A stretch of DNA of 64,000 nt, taken from NCBI GenBank assembly GCA_001557505.1, contig LSAX01000006.1, positions 2,232,001-2,296,000 of the forward strand. Direction: 5' to 3'. A model generated the notes under the pieces. The model did no database searches and was not told where the DNA came from. It worked only from the letters and a program-made list of their open reading frames with translations. This document shows, piece by piece, positions 1 to 12,121 of the stretch (position 1 is its first letter; each line of letters starts with the position of its first letter). Both the position numbers and the translations under genes were made by a program. Source of the stretch: Reticulascus tulasneorum. Taxonomy: Eukaryota; Ascomycota; Sordariomycetes; Glomerellales; Reticulascaceae.

Positions 1-673
1 GGAGATATTGCTCGTCATTGATGGCTCCTGCTTACACAATGGCGGGAGAGAGCGTGGCCAGGAACCAACGGCTGGCTCCGCATTCATCTATAAGACAGGT
101 GGAGTTGCATCCTCGTCCATTCATGTAGAGTCCCCCGCAGCGGCAACAGCTGGGACAATCACAACACGAACTACACTCCCATTCATCGACAGTGGGGAGC
201 CCCCAACTGGCAAAGTTGGCTTCCGCCTCGAGACACAAGGCCCCGATGGCACGATCGTGGACCACACGAGCAACCGGGCTAAACTCCGTGCTGTGATCGC
301 AGCACTGGAGTTTCGCGCCTGGCACGGCGAGGGTTGGCGGAGCATCGTCATCGCGACGGATCTCGAGTATGTGGTCTACGGTGCAACCAAGTGGTTGCCC
401 ATCTGGGTTCGACGGCGATGGAAGAATAGCGACAAGAGGAAAATTGCAAACCGCGATATGTGGGAGGAGATGCAGGGCCGTATTGAGACTCTGAGGGCGT
501 ATGGGACGGAGGTTTCGTTTTGGTTACTACCGTCTCAGAGGACCCAAGCGGTAAACGCGGGCGCGGGTCGGAGTCTCATTAAAGAAGCGAAGGATGCTGC
601 GAGGCAAGCGGCGAGCATCAGACCAGACGAGGTGGCGTTTGAGTTCACCAAGATACACGGGATTCTTGTATGA
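1..673 (+). CDS. RNase H-like domain protein, 5' end outside window
   Basis: The frame is open to the left edge, so the start lies upstream; the stop is at 671-673. The fold resembles fungal RNase H1-type domains: a first acidic strand (IDGSC, about nt 17-31), a helix (RAKLRAVIAALEF), then IATDLEYVV and a tryptophan-rich segment with WLPIWVRRRW, followed by NRDMWEEM. Family members cleave RNA in RNA:DNA hybrids using an Asp-Glu-Asp core. Here the helix position that is normally Glu (NRAELRAV in relatives, from memory) reads Lys, while the flanking Asp residues (IDG, ATD) are kept, so activity may be lost. Family assignment is good; catalytic competence is doubtful. Confidence 0.7.
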   Translation, partial: EILLVIDGSCLHNGGRERGQEPTAGSAFIYKTGGVASSSIHVESPAAATAGTITTRTTLPFIDSGEPPTGKVGFRLETQGPDGTIVDHTSNRAKLRAVIAALEFRAWHGEGWRSIVIATDLEYVVYGATKWLPIWVRRRWKNSDKRKIANRDMWEEMQGRIETLRAYGTEVSFWLLPSQRTQAVNAGAGRSLIKEAKDAARQAASIRPDEVAFEFTKIHGILV

Positions 674-2373
674 ATCCAAGAAAGAACTTTGGCGTGCCTT
701 TATTACGGGGATCAGAAAGTATAACGGGAACTTCACCACACTCTTTTAAGGAGGACTGGGCCAAAAACTGGTAAGATCCATCAGATGGGCGCCCCACCAG
801 TTAACTCCCGAAATCCACTGGACACCATCATCCACATCTATTCTGAACCGTCGACTTCTACTCCAAACTTGATCGCTGCTGGCAGTGATAATTTGAGCAG
901 CTATGTTTTATTTCTTTTGAGTTTAGGATACCTAGTTACTGTGAATTTCTTGTTGGTTGAGGAGGCTTATGCATGGGGAATGAACTGTTGGATGTATTGT
1001 ATGACTATATACAGGATAAAGAAACACCCTAATCTAAGCGCCTCGTGCTGAATCCTAATAATGGGAGCCTGGTTTTATTGTCAAGTGGGTATGCCTCCGT
1101 CGTTTACGAGCATTGCAGCCCTCCACTGGCCATACAGACTCGGCCCATGATTCCCTTGCAATGAGCCCCTTCCCAGCCACCTTCATGTGGAATTGACAGG
1201 CCCCTCTGTCTCTATGCCTTCAATCTCTCTTGTTCTCTAGCACAAGCTCTCCCCGAATGTCAGGCTAATGGCAGCGTTCCCTCCTCTGCGTCTGAGCGTT
1301 TCCTTTCCCCTACCAATGTGTACATAGGTTTGATAGTGACGGCTGGTATGACGCTATGCACTTTGTGAGGCTTGACTGGTTGAAGACAATAACATCAGCG
1401 AGCCATCACGTATTTTCAACATTACACCCGCCTCTAACACAACATCCTCTTTGCTGAGTAGTCATGGTATTGAGCAGTTACCCTGTCATAGTAATATTCC
1501 TTCCTAGGACCTCACGAGTCCAACAGAAACTTCGATATCAGTGTTTGCCAAACCATACGTCTTGCAGTCAACTGTTCTCAGCAAGGCATCTTTTGTCTCA
1601 TCTAAACGAGATCTTTGATCGAGATTTTGTATTACATCGCTCCATTCTGCTGTTGTTTATACCCCAGCGCCCAATTGTGGCTCACAACTACTTCGGCAAC
1701 TTTTCGGACACCAAGCTGATACTTCGCAAGACTCTCCCCTGTCTTGGCGGTTGGAAGCTTGTTTTCCGAGAAACGGTAGGGCTCCTTTTGCCCATTCGCA
1801 GCCATCTCAATGAGCGCCTCAGCCACTAAATGCTTTCAATGCAGCCTTAGAGACGGATATCCTTTCCAACCTTGGCTACTTAAGATGACCTCAAATCTTC
1901 GGCAGCAATACGTCGGAGTCGATCGTTGGACATAGCCATCAGCTACGCGTATGATTATAGGATGATGGAGGACAAGGTCTAAAGCAATTCTTGGAAAATA
2001 CTGAATTCAACTATCACGCTCAGTAGAAAGTAGAAGGTATGCCCCCGTTCAAAACCGCAATATTCTTAGCGTGATACATCGCAGGCACCTCCCGGTAGCC
2101 AGACTGCCTCACGTCATCCAAGTCCAGAATGTGCTGCAGAGCCGGTGGAAGGATTCTTGACTTGCACATCGAACAAAAGTCATTGCTTAGAAACTGACAG
2201 GAGTCGTATAATGATTTAAGTCTAAATGCGACCCCGCATTCTCATCAATCTACAATTCAAAATAACTCTAGGGTACGGGGTGAGGAAAGCCCAATTCATC
2301 GGTGTAAAGAATAGGAATCTTTCAATGGCTTCCATGGATCCGCCTGATCTTTCCATGTAAAGCTAACACTCCC
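674..2373. other. Intergenic stretch, no supported gene
   Basis: Nothing convincing is coded here. One minus-strand frame at 1632-1826 has protein-like composition (about 64 codons) but no ATG at its head and no recognised family; it may be a gene relic or chance. Confidence 0.5.
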
Positions 2374-4561
2374 TTAGGAAGAAATTACCCCGTCGCCCTT
2401 TATAAAATCAGCGCACCGGGCCCCCATCATCATCGCCGGAAACATAGTATGGCAAGATGGTACCTCGGGGAAAGCGCTGGCATCAGCAACTCGCAGGTTT
2501 TTGAATCCATGAACCCGAAGATCCTGGTCGACAACGCCATCCGTAGGGTCCAGTGACATGCGGCAAGTGCACGAGTAGTGCATGGCCGTAGTTCCAGAAG
2601 AGAGAACAAACTGGTCTATGTCGTCATCTGATATAGTGTCCCATTTCTTCGGGCCATCATTACTCTGGGATGGGATCGTCTGGACTGTTGTAATAGTCTT
2701 CGTCATGTCCTGGAATATATCTTCACTCGTCTCCAGCATCTTTTTCTTCTCTAGCTCATCCCTGATAACCGTCGGCGACACATATACGGATGCCGCGTAA
2801 GGATAGTCGGAGTTCTCGACAAACTCGTCAGCAAGACGCATGGAGAACCTTGCCGCCTTTCTAGCTGTGATAAGATCCTTTGGGTTTGTGAAGTAAGGGT
2901 AAAAGATGCGCGGGTGCTCCTCTGGATTCGTCGATACTAGCTCAATGTGCCCTTCCGAAACGGGTTGAATGAGGCATGTGAGGAAGCTGATAATGCTCTT
3001 GTCCTTCGCGAATCCCTCAGTCGATGCCAGGGGAACCATCATCACCTCTACATCAGGAATATTACGAGGCAGCGTCGCGTCCATATTGTCCACCACAGTC
3101 TCTCCTTCCTCTCTTTCCTTCACCTTGAGTGTTGTCTCGTCGAGGGCTGTCGATCGGAGGAAGACACATCGGGGTGCCGCGCTGTTGTGGAGGACTCCGA
3201 TCCCTAGGACTATGTAGAGTATAAACTGCCACACCGCCTTCCAAGCTGTATACATTATGTGGACTGACTCGGCCCACGGAACCTCGAGCATGATGCCGAA
3301 TGCGATATGGTCTTTCAGGTGCTGTCCCACGGGCAACTCGCGAACCTGGGGAATGCCGACGTTTCTGAGTTCATTTTTGGGGCCAATTCCATTCAGCATT
3401 AGCAACTGTGCGGTGCCAAATGCTCCGCTACAAAGAATAACCTCGCGATGGGCTTTCACGAAGAATTCTTTGGCACCGGGGCTTCCAGCGGGTCGGAAAT
3501 ATACACCACGGACGGTCGTTGCCCGACCGTCCATGGCTAGCTTGGTAACAACAGTGCCTGTGCAAATCGACAGATGCTTCTTTCTCTCGATTGCAATCCG
3601 TTTGTTCAAGAATGCAGAAAACGCGGATATCCGACGGCTCTGTCTGTCGACGGCCGCCTCGACTGTAAAGTACCCTTGGGCTGGAGCGTTCGATGAGTTT
3701 AGGTCGCGAGCTATGGGAAGGCCGAGATTTCGACAGGGCTTTTCTAGGCTATCGTAACGGGTCAGTTGCATTCAGGGATGTGTTGAAAGAAAGGAGAATG
3801 TGTAAGTCTTACTAAGAATACCACTTCTGCGATTCTTGGACAATACGGGGCTGGAATGGACCTAGATAGACATATCAGGAATGACGACAATAGAATATAC
3901 CTGCGCCGAATATCAGGTATTCACAATTGGGATAATTACACAATGGGAGAATGGAGGAAGCAGAGTCTCTCAGGAGCCACAACGAAATGGAGTGACATTA
4001 CCTTCATGCCCGCGGGAGGGGTCATTTGGAAACGAAATTGCGTTCTCCAGAGACCGAAAGTACGGCTCAACTTTCTCCCAACTCCACTTGTCGAGCCCTC
4101 GCGATTCAGCCCATTGATTATAGCCTCCAGGAACTCCACGAGTTACAAGTGCGCCGTTAATGCGAGATGTACCGCCGATAGCATTGGCACTGACGAGCTG
4201 CAACTTAAAGCCGCCTCGAGCAGCGACTGGGGCGGACCAGCGATTGGTTACGCCTGGCCCGCCCGATAGGTAGTTCATACTCATGAGCGGTATGCGGGAC
4301 AACCAGTTATCGTCGACTTTGCCCCTGTCTATAAGCAGGACGCTAACCGTCGGGTCTTCTGAGAGCCGTGAGGCAAGAACGCAGCCTGCGGTGCCGCCTG
4401 TGAGTAGAAAGAGGATGACCCCACTGATTAGCAAAGAAGAATGAAAGTACGAGCATCGGAGAAGGAGGGCTTTGCTAACCACCGACAATAACATAGTCAT
4501 ATGCTTTTCCACCAACCTGGTCTGAACGCAGCTCGGGATATGATTCAGAAAAAGGCCACAT
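2374..4561 (-). CDS. GMC-family FAD oxidoreductase (choline dehydrogenase-like)
   Basis: Exons on the minus strand: 4561-4480, 4397-4002, 3861-3813, 3748-2374; the joined CDS is 1902 nt and encodes 633 residues. The start MWPFSESYPEL fits relatives. The FAD dinucleotide-binding motif YDYVIVGGGTAGCVLASRL lies near residues 19-37, with the first intron inside the glycine stretch. The C-terminal GMC domain carries the usual pair of active-site histidines, about H566 (TAMHYSCTCRM) and H609 (SCHTMFPAMM). GMC enzymes oxidise alcohols or related substrates with flavin; the substrate cannot be read from sequence. There is no signal peptide, so it is probably intracellular. It sits next to an SDR reductase, an exporter and a bZIP regulator. 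Confidence 0.9.
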
Positions 4562-5232
4562 GTTTGCTCTTCAGCGACGAGTCGGTACGAGCTGGTCTTG
4601 GTCTGCAGAATTGGTCAATGAAGGGGGAGAGGATAGAGGGGAAGCCCAGTGCGAAGAAAGAAGCAAGATGAGTTGGGCTTTTCACCCTAACATTCCGGCT
4701 CTAACAGATGCAGGTGCGTTAAACGGACGGGCATTTGGCTTATATGAATTGGCCAGGACCCATGTGAAGAGGCGTTTCTACATTGGGATGTATTACCCAG
4801 TTAGTCTGACTCTAATTCGGGAATGCTTGTCCTTCTCTGCTGTCTGATTGGCGCATGTGCCGCGCTGCGGCCGCCCCCACAGGGATAAGTTATACAGATT
4901 ACCAAGGATCGTGTCAATATCAACCGGCAGAGTCGCAGGGAAACATCAATGAACTACGGTTCATCCAGAAGCTAAACTGCAACACACAGACCTGGCATTC
5001 GCCCAATCCAATGAACTTGAGCAGATCTCTGCCATCAAACTAAATTCGCCATCAGCCACGAGTAAGCTTGATACTGGCGTCTCCGCCAACAATAATATAA
5101 CATTTGAGACTTATTCATAGGAGACATCTTCATGTTTCTGAGGTTCAGACATTAGGGACCCGATGATATTGAATTCTCTGCATTTCTTCAGTATATTCTA
5201 TCTTATTGTCTTCCAAGCCATCATCAAAGAAT
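4562..5232. other. Promoter side of the GMC gene / 3' flank of the SDR gene
   Basis: About 670 bp with no supported gene. It must hold the promoter of the minus-strand GMC gene and the 3' end of the next minus-strand gene's upstream neighbour region. Confidence 0.4.
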
Positions 5233-6304
5233 TTAAGCCGCCTTCCGGAAACTCAGCTGCTGATCAATAATATCCTGAACCATGACCTCCTTAGACTTCC
5301 AGTTCAGCTGAAGCGTTTGGTTCGCTGCGCTGACATCAACCTTCCAACCTCCCTGAAGTGGAGGCTGCAATTTCCATCCCAAATCCGGGTAGTGAGATTT
5401 AACAAATGTCATGATTTCTTCCCATGGGGACGCTGGACTCGACCCCGAGAGGAGAAACTCTTTGCCAGACTCGATGGTGGTTTCGATAGCTTTAATATGC
5501 GCATCTGCAACGTCTTGAACATGAACCCAGCCCGCAGGAGCAACGGGCCTCTCGGAAAAGAGGGAGTTCCAGACCATAGCATTCGAGCCCTGGATAGCAT
5601 CAGAGTCTTGGATAAGACTATGGCCGATTACCAAAGTAGGATGGAACGTGATCAGAGTATAGTGCGGATGATTTTTCTTTAGGAAATCTCGAGTTGCTTG
5701 GTGAGCCAGTATTTTTGAAGCAGAATACTTTAGGGCATGGCCGGCTGGGCCTTCAGGAAATGCCATATCTAAATTGACGGGTACGACCTCTCCTGTGTTA
5801 TCTGGCGGGTAATTGGTTAATTCGAGCTCATTTAGGGTATTTCTCAGCGTAGGGAAACTTTTTAGCAACTTTACCTTTTACGTCCACCTCCCCAGCTATC
5901 AGTGCATCGATTGGTAGCAAAGCAAGTGCCGATGAGTCGATAATTACTTTCTTAATGCTTGGGAAGCCCATGGCAGCATAAAGGATAGCCTCTGTGCTTT
6001 GGACAGCTGGGTTGACGTAGTCAGCCCTCGCGTCGGAGCCGCTCCCTGGCATAGGGGATGCCAGATGGAAGATGTAATCGACACCATCCAGAGCGTCTTT
6101 AAAGTATTCTGACTTGGTCATATCGGGTACGACAACAGTTTCGATCTTTGATGCGTACTCGGGATATCGGTTCGTAATCTTTTGCGCTTGGTCCTTGTTT
6201 CTGATACTCAAGCGGACACGATAGCCTGCTATCAGCGCACTCTTCGCAACATTGGCGCCTATGAAGCCTGTTCCACCGGTAATGAACACAGTACGGTCCG
6301 CCAT
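5233..6304 (-). CDS. NAD(P)-dependent epimerase/dehydratase-type reductase (DFR-like SDR)
   Basis: Two minus-strand exons, 6304-5875 and 5792-5233, give 990 nt and 329 residues. The N-terminus has the Rossmann motif FITGGTGFIGANV (about residues 7-19). The second exon has YSASK, the Y-x3-K catalytic pair of extended short-chain dehydrogenases. Overall it matches dihydroflavonol-4-reductase/ketoreductase-type fungal enzymes that reduce carbonyl groups with NADPH. The single 82-nt intron (5793-5874) interrupts between DVK and GEVVP. It shares a promoter region with the divergent exporter gene at 7280. The exact substrate is unknown. Confidence 0.88.
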
Positions 6305-6393
6305 GTTTTGTCAGTGAACGATTATGAGCCGAAATTTAGATAGATGGTTGTAACTTGTGTCTAGTAATTAACTACATTGGAGAACGGCCATAC

Positions 6394-6413
6394 ATATATA
6401 TATCTATATATAT
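6394..6413 (-). promoter_or_regulatory. TATA-rich element upstream of the SDR gene
   Basis: A run of alternating T and A broken by one C lies about 90-110 bp before the SDR start at 6304. Position and composition suit a TATA element for the minus strand; the self-complementary run could also act on the plus strand. Confidence 0.35.
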
Positions 6414-7279
6414 TCTTGGAATTTCGGGGCACCAGTTGATAGACCTTCATGGAAACACTCATGTCGACGCCACAGAATCCTAGCAGTGTCGCCTAATCTG
6501 ATGACAACCTTGTGCGTAAAACGTGAAATCCCAACATGTTTGTCATCAGATCACCAAAATGAAGTTATCCCTCAAAGCCGTCTGAGCTAGCCACGTCCAT
6601 GGGCCACTTCATATTGGATGACTATTGTAGATATTGATGACGTATGACTTGTTAAATCCAGTTACATTAATAACTTTGAGGGATGCATATTTGCGATGAA
6701 TCAGGAGACCGCGGAGTTCCTTGAGAATTTGCTGGTCCGATCAAAAGGACACGTTTCCAAGTAATGACAAAGCAGGCAAATATCTTCATAGAGCAGAGGA
6801 TATGTGATTAGTTGAACAATATGCGAGTAAAGCAAGTGCAAGCCACTAGAACTGATGAGAAATTGAAGTAACGCAGAGGTATGCGAAGGGGTGATCGGAC
6901 ACTCAATTTGGTTTAGCCGATCGAGCTATGATCACTCATCAGAATCCCAACTTGCCCCCGGCTCAACATCCCATCACGGCCATCTCATCTCCCCTTCCCC
7001 ATCTACTAATTTCAGTTGCGTATTTTATTGAATAGAGGATTATGTGAAGAGCGTTTTGTGATAAATGATCTTGAGCAGTACCGGGTTGAAATGCATTTGA
7101 AAAGTGTTGAAGAGCCGTTTGGTAGTGACCTGGGGCAGTTGGTATCGGCGCTCGTATTTTGCCGATGATATAAAGATACGCGCTTTGCCATAGTCTCTGA
7201 AAACAGACCAGATCAGTTTGTTAGAGGAGTTTCTTTTTGTATTGTATTGCGATATTCTCTCCTAACTTTGTAAATCAAG
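6414..7279. other. Shared divergent promoter region (SDR / exporter)
   Basis: No coding region seen. It separates the divergent SDR and DHA2 exporter genes, which would allow joint control. Confidence 0.4.
7169..7175 (+). promoter_or_regulatory. TATA box (TATAAAG) of the DHA2 exporter
   Basis: TATAAAG lies 105 bp upstream of the ATG at 7280, a usual distance for filamentous fungi. Confidence 0.4.
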
Positions 7280-8956
7280 ATGGCGGCAGTTGTTCGACAC
7301 GATGAGCTGGGCACCACGAGGAAGATTGCCATTATGGCAGCTCTAGTTTCTACGCAACTTATACAAGTATGATTCCAAAACTGTTCTTCTCAAATTACGA
7401 CTTTTGACTTTGTGTAATTCTAGATGATGCCCTTCGGCGCTGGCCTTGTTGCTTCCCTCCGGATCGGCGAGGAGATTGGTGCACCAGATGGAAGCGCAGC
7501 CTGGCTTGCAGCATCTTATCCAATGACGCAAGGCGCATTTGTTCTGATCGGCGGCCGCTTTGGCGATGTTTTTGGACACAAAAACGTCTTACTCGGTGGT
7601 GCAGTGTGGTGGATAATCTGGTCATTGGTATCTGGATTTGCCAAGAACATAGTCGTTCTGAGTCTATTCAGAGGTTTGACAGGCATAGGCGGTGCTTTCA
7701 TTGTCCCAAACGCCGTGGCATTGATCGCGCATACATTTCCACCCGGGAAGTTGAGAAACATTGCAATGGGCTCTTTCGGAGCAATGGCACCCATTGGAGC
7801 TGCTGGAGGTACTGTTTTCAGTGCAATATTTGTGCAGCTCACACCTTGGAAGTGGATGTTTTTCTTCTTGTGAGTAATCACCACATTTCGAAACTAAAGA
7901 ATGGATGAGCGCTAAGATATGATTTGAAGTGCCATTTTGGGTACTGTAGGGCTCTTAGCTGTGCTACTCTTGGTTCCTAGTGTTCCAGCTTCAGACAAAG
8001 GAGGCAAGATTGACTGGGTTGGTTCCTATCTTGGAGTGGGAGGGCTGATTCTTTTCAACTTTGTTTGGAAGTAAGTGACATCTACGCTACCTTGTGCAAC
8101 AGAATGAATCTAACCTCGTCCCAGCCAAGCACCTATCGTTGGCTGGGAAACCCCATACGAGTACGTTCTTCTGGTTGTCGCTGTCCTCCACCTGGTTGTC
8201 TTCATCTTCTGGGAAGCCAAAGTGGCATCGTCTCCTATCTTGCCCTTTGATATTTGGACAGCGCCGTCTGTTTTGGCTCTAGTTGTCACGGTGCTCTTTT
8301 CCTTTGCAAGCTTTGGGGTCTTCGGTTGGTACATCTCTTGCTGGCATTTGACCGTCAGAGGTGGTAGCCTCCTTACGGCGGCAGCAGAAATCCAACCCTT
8401 CACAGTATGCGGAGCAATGGCAGCCGTTTCTGCAGCTTGGTTAATTCCTCGACTCTCGGCCCAATACATCCTCGCGCTGGGAGCCACAGCTATGATGATT
8501 GCCAACATCCTGCTGGCAACAATGCCGGCACAGCAAATTTACTGGCAGACCTCTTTCTTCGCTGTCTGTTTTGCTGCCTTTTGTCCAGACTTCATTTTCA
8601 CGGCTTCACAGATCATTGCAAGCAACTCCGTGGCAAGAAGTGAACAGGGTATTGCAGGATCCTTAATCGGGACCCTAATGACATATGGAATAAGCACTGG
8701 GATTGGTTTCGGTGGAACGGTGGAAGTCCATTGTAACCGCGGGGGAACAGACCCAGTGAGAGGTTACAGAAGTGCACTGTATCTCGGCATTGGTTTAGCT
8801 GCGGCGTCACTGATCTTGAGTCTTGTTTTTGTCAGGATTGAGAAAGACGAGCGAGAAGGATGGGACGTCAAAGACGAAGCTGGGCCGGAGATGACTGACT
8901 CCAGTTCGAAGTCAGTGCCAACTGGCATCCTAGCTGCGCCAGGAAATGGAGTATAG
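7280..8956 (+). CDS. MFS transporter, DHA2 (14-helix drug:H+ antiporter) type
   Basis: Exons 7280-7366, 7424-7869, 7930-8070, 8125-8956 join to 1506 nt, 501 residues. The protein is almost entirely hydrophobic helices. Helices 2-4 hold the MFS signature GGRFGDVFGHKNV and the proline/glycine-rich stretch LFRGLTGIGGAFIVPNAVALI typical of DHA2 exporters related to yeast ATR1. The short N-terminus and the pattern of about 14 spans fit that family. It probably sits in the plasma membrane and exports a toxic or secondary compound by proton exchange. It is divergent from the SDR gene and followed by a bZIP regulator, which suggests it serves that group. Confidence 0.88.
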
Positions 8957-9362
8957 TGCAGTTTAGACTGTGTTCTCCTTTCTCACTTTCAACGCGAGCA
9001 ATCAATTCTCAAAATAATCCTCCATGCCTACAGTCATACCCCATACCACCAAAAAAAATAAGAATGCATTATAACCGTATCTGCATGCTAATGCAGCAGA
9101 CTCCAGTCACAAATTGAAACGACTCGGACACTCATTTTCCTAATCTTGTTCAAGGAATGCCCGGGCGTTGCATTGACCATGATATTTAATGTTCACGTCA
9201 TCACAAATGCACATCCGCGCTGCCTTATCGATTACTCATCGCTGTGGTGTTATTCAGGCGCCAATTTGTAAGCTGGAGTATATTTTATAAGAAATTGACT
9301 ACAAAAAAGATCGCTTCGGATCATTCTTGATCACGTTAAAGATCCTGCAGGATATTGATACC
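8957..9362. other. Intergenic, bZIP promoter
   Basis: About 400 bp without a gene; AT-rich towards its right end, where the bZIP promoter should lie. Confidence 0.4.
9281..9290 (+). promoter_or_regulatory. TATA-like element of the bZIP gene
   Basis: TATTTTATAA lies about 75-80 bp before the ATG at 9363. Confidence 0.3.
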
Positions 9363-10950
9363 ATGTCACTACCTTTCTTGGGTGATGAGAGCTTTGATTT
9401 TCAGCAGGATGATAGCCATCCTGGGTTTCTCGGCCAATCAATCAATCATTTAGATGGGGAGGTCAGTGGATGGCCTCCAGGCAGCTGGGGCGCATTGTTC
9501 TCTTCCCCGGATTCATCGAACGAGAACATCTCATTCGAGAAGGCGATTGGGACCATAAGCGAGCTGTCGGATTCAAGCCCTCCACTCTTGGGCAAGACCC
9601 CTAACGTATCATCACATTCTCCAGCTTCGATGGAGAGGCCAAAGGATGTACAGAAGCCACGGACAACGCGGAAAGGGCGCCCTAAGCTTGGAATCGATAC
9701 AGAATCAATTAAAGAGGTAATATTAACTTTGCTTGTGTCCGAGAGTTGTACTTTCTTGTTACGTCGGGCTTGCTAAGCGAAGGCAGAGGAGAAAACTGCA
9801 AGTTAGAATTGCTCAGCAAGCCTACAGAAAACGCAAGGAAGGGAACGCCGTGCTGCTACAAACGGAGAACGAAGATCTGAAATCCCGATTGGCGAATATC
9901 CAGTCTTGTTTTGATAAACTTCTCGGCATCGCATTGACATCTGATCTTCATCACGAACGACTAGATGTTGTTCACAATATAACCGACGAGGTTGAGAAGC
10001 ATAGGCTGTCTCAAGTACTAAGCGGAGAGAAGGATCCACATAAAAATGCGGCGGAATTCACTAATTCGCTTGCCACGTTGTCTACTGTTGAACCAAAGCG
10101 CATTCCAGCTGCTACACCGAACACAGAGATAGGCATTTATGGCCACTCAACAGCTTCTCAATCTCAAGAAGCTTTGAGAGACCCCTTTGCCCTGCTACTA
10201 TCAACGCCGCCGCTCTTGGCTCAGCCTTCACTATCACCCTTCGACCAGTTGGCGTCCGTGCCACTACCATTCGCTTTAAAACTCAAGTTCGAGGCTCTGA
10301 AACGAGGTCATGAACTCGTTACAGAACCAAAGACGCCCTTCGTGGCTATTCGCCGCGTATTCCACTATCACATATTTTCAGAAACTAGACATGAAATCCT
10401 TAAGCGGATCTATCTTCACCTAGGCCAGTTCATGAAGTTTATAAATCAAATGACTGCAAGTGGAAACAGGAACATGAATAGACCTGGGGATTCGTTTGAC
10501 TCCGGCCTGTTCTCGAACACCCATCCCCTGACCTCAGTGGACTCGCCAGTCCTTTTGGCACACCACTTAATATCCGATGGGAACCCGGCCTATGACGGGG
10601 CTGCCACTGACGCGGGCGAGGGACACATTTTTGCTGAAGACATTGCGAGATATCTTCTTCAGCGAGGACTGGATATTACGACTGGGTCGTATTCTGTCTC
10701 CGGCTTTCGCGGCCAACAACTCCGAACTTCACGAAATCTGACTTTGTTTGACGAGATGATAGGAGGTCAAGTACTAACCCTGAATGTGACAAAACTATTG
10801 CACGGTTAGTTTGGGAGATCGCCACCCAGAGAGTGCGCTAACCATGTTCTAGAACTGCTGAACCGAGTCACGTGTCTCAATGAAGGCCCTGCATTTCGAC
10901 TGTCTGATGTTGATGAAGCGCTTCGATTGACATTTATAGAGGCTGTTTGA
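9363..10950 (+). CDS. bZIP transcription factor with DUF3425 domain
   Basis: Exons 9363-9716, 9778-10804, 10853-10950 give 1479 nt, 492 residues. The start chosen is the first ATG; an in-frame TTG 36 nt earlier is not a likely fungal start. The basic region RRQRRKLQVRIAQQAYRKRKE (about residues 119-139) begins exactly at the second exon and contains the AQ-x-AYRKRKE core of fungal bZIPs. A leucine-zipper-like helix follows (LLQTENEDLKSRL). From about residue 280 the segment LKFEALKRGHELVTEPKTPF and FHYHIFSETRHEI matches DUF3425, common in fungal bZIP regulators. It is a nuclear DNA-binding protein, probably the regulator of the neighbouring exporter, SDR and GMC genes (inference from position). 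Confidence 0.87.
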
Positions 10951-12121
10951 TGTATGTACTAATAAAGGCGCAGCAAGAGAAGTTAATCCCAAAGCTTCCG
11001 AGCTATTTAGTTTTGGGTACACTTTAGCTGCTCATACGTTAAAGCACACAATAATTTTTTATCGCTTAGTCCTTCTCCCACTAGACAGGCACCTGTCGTA
11101 TCTGCATCCGTCCCATAATTAGGGTATCATCGTTTCCGAACTTGCTGGGTCGCTGTCGCCTCCGGCTACACTCTTAAGCTTAACCATCTGATTGTGTTAG
11201 CATCACTCAATAGGACATTTTGTGGCCTCGCCCTTACTCACTCTTCAACTACCGCATGACACACTACAGCCGCTGTGATGAGCTGGCGCCTCTGGGCAGC
11301 TTCTTTTCTAGAGCTCTTAATAATCTCCGAGTCTCTGCTGTGCGAGCATTTGCACTTGTAAGCTGTCGGTTCGCAATTCGTTCCGTTATTGTTGGCGGTG
11401 CTACTTCATATCGTCGCAACCTCTGCTCCCGCATTCCTTGTTGGGCAATACTAGGCAACTAGTCAGTCACATACTGGGTTATCTTCAGGCTAATATCTTC
11501 CTCACTCGTCATCCTCGGTGACAGCGGCCGAGATAGCGGATCGCTGCGACATTCTGATTAGCAATGCTCGTGTATGGTCTTGTGATTCCATTTAGCATCG
11601 TTGGCTTCACATTTCTTACAGGTTTAGCTGAGCAGACCTCTATTTATTCCCTTTCTCGTCGCTACAAATTAAATCTTTGCCAAACTAATGCTGTCGCAGC
11701 AACACGACAGCACGAAGGTTTTCATGGGCACACATGTGGTAATCTGGCCAACACCACGACAGGAGTTTCAAAACGCATCTGACCACAATTGGATACGTAG
11801 CGCGATTCTGCCATGAGCGATGCGATGTGAAAGCGAAACTGTGCTAATGATGCTGAGTGGCTTAATTCTGGTGGCGTAGCGCCGAAATCACAAGTGTGGT
11901 CAACTATGGCAAGGCTCTGCATTTGACTGCCCTGATTATACCCTGCCCTATCCCTCCCCTACTTCGTTCGTTCTTTTCTCTGCATGCGGGAGATTTCCTA
12001 TTTGACTCATACGATTTGCCACCAGCAAGTTCGCCACCATCGAATTCGCCACGAAATTTATAGCTTACTGCACAGGATCGCACTGTTGTCTTGATGTCAA
12101 CTACTCTTGGTTACTGCACCA
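10951..12121. other. Intergenic stretch, no supported gene
   Basis: Only short frames without family resemblance; no gene supported. Confidence 0.45.

Noticed and set aside
9327..9362. Earlier TTG start for the bZIP gene
   Set aside because: TTG is not a usual nuclear start in these fungi and the ATG at 9363 is close by and in frame.
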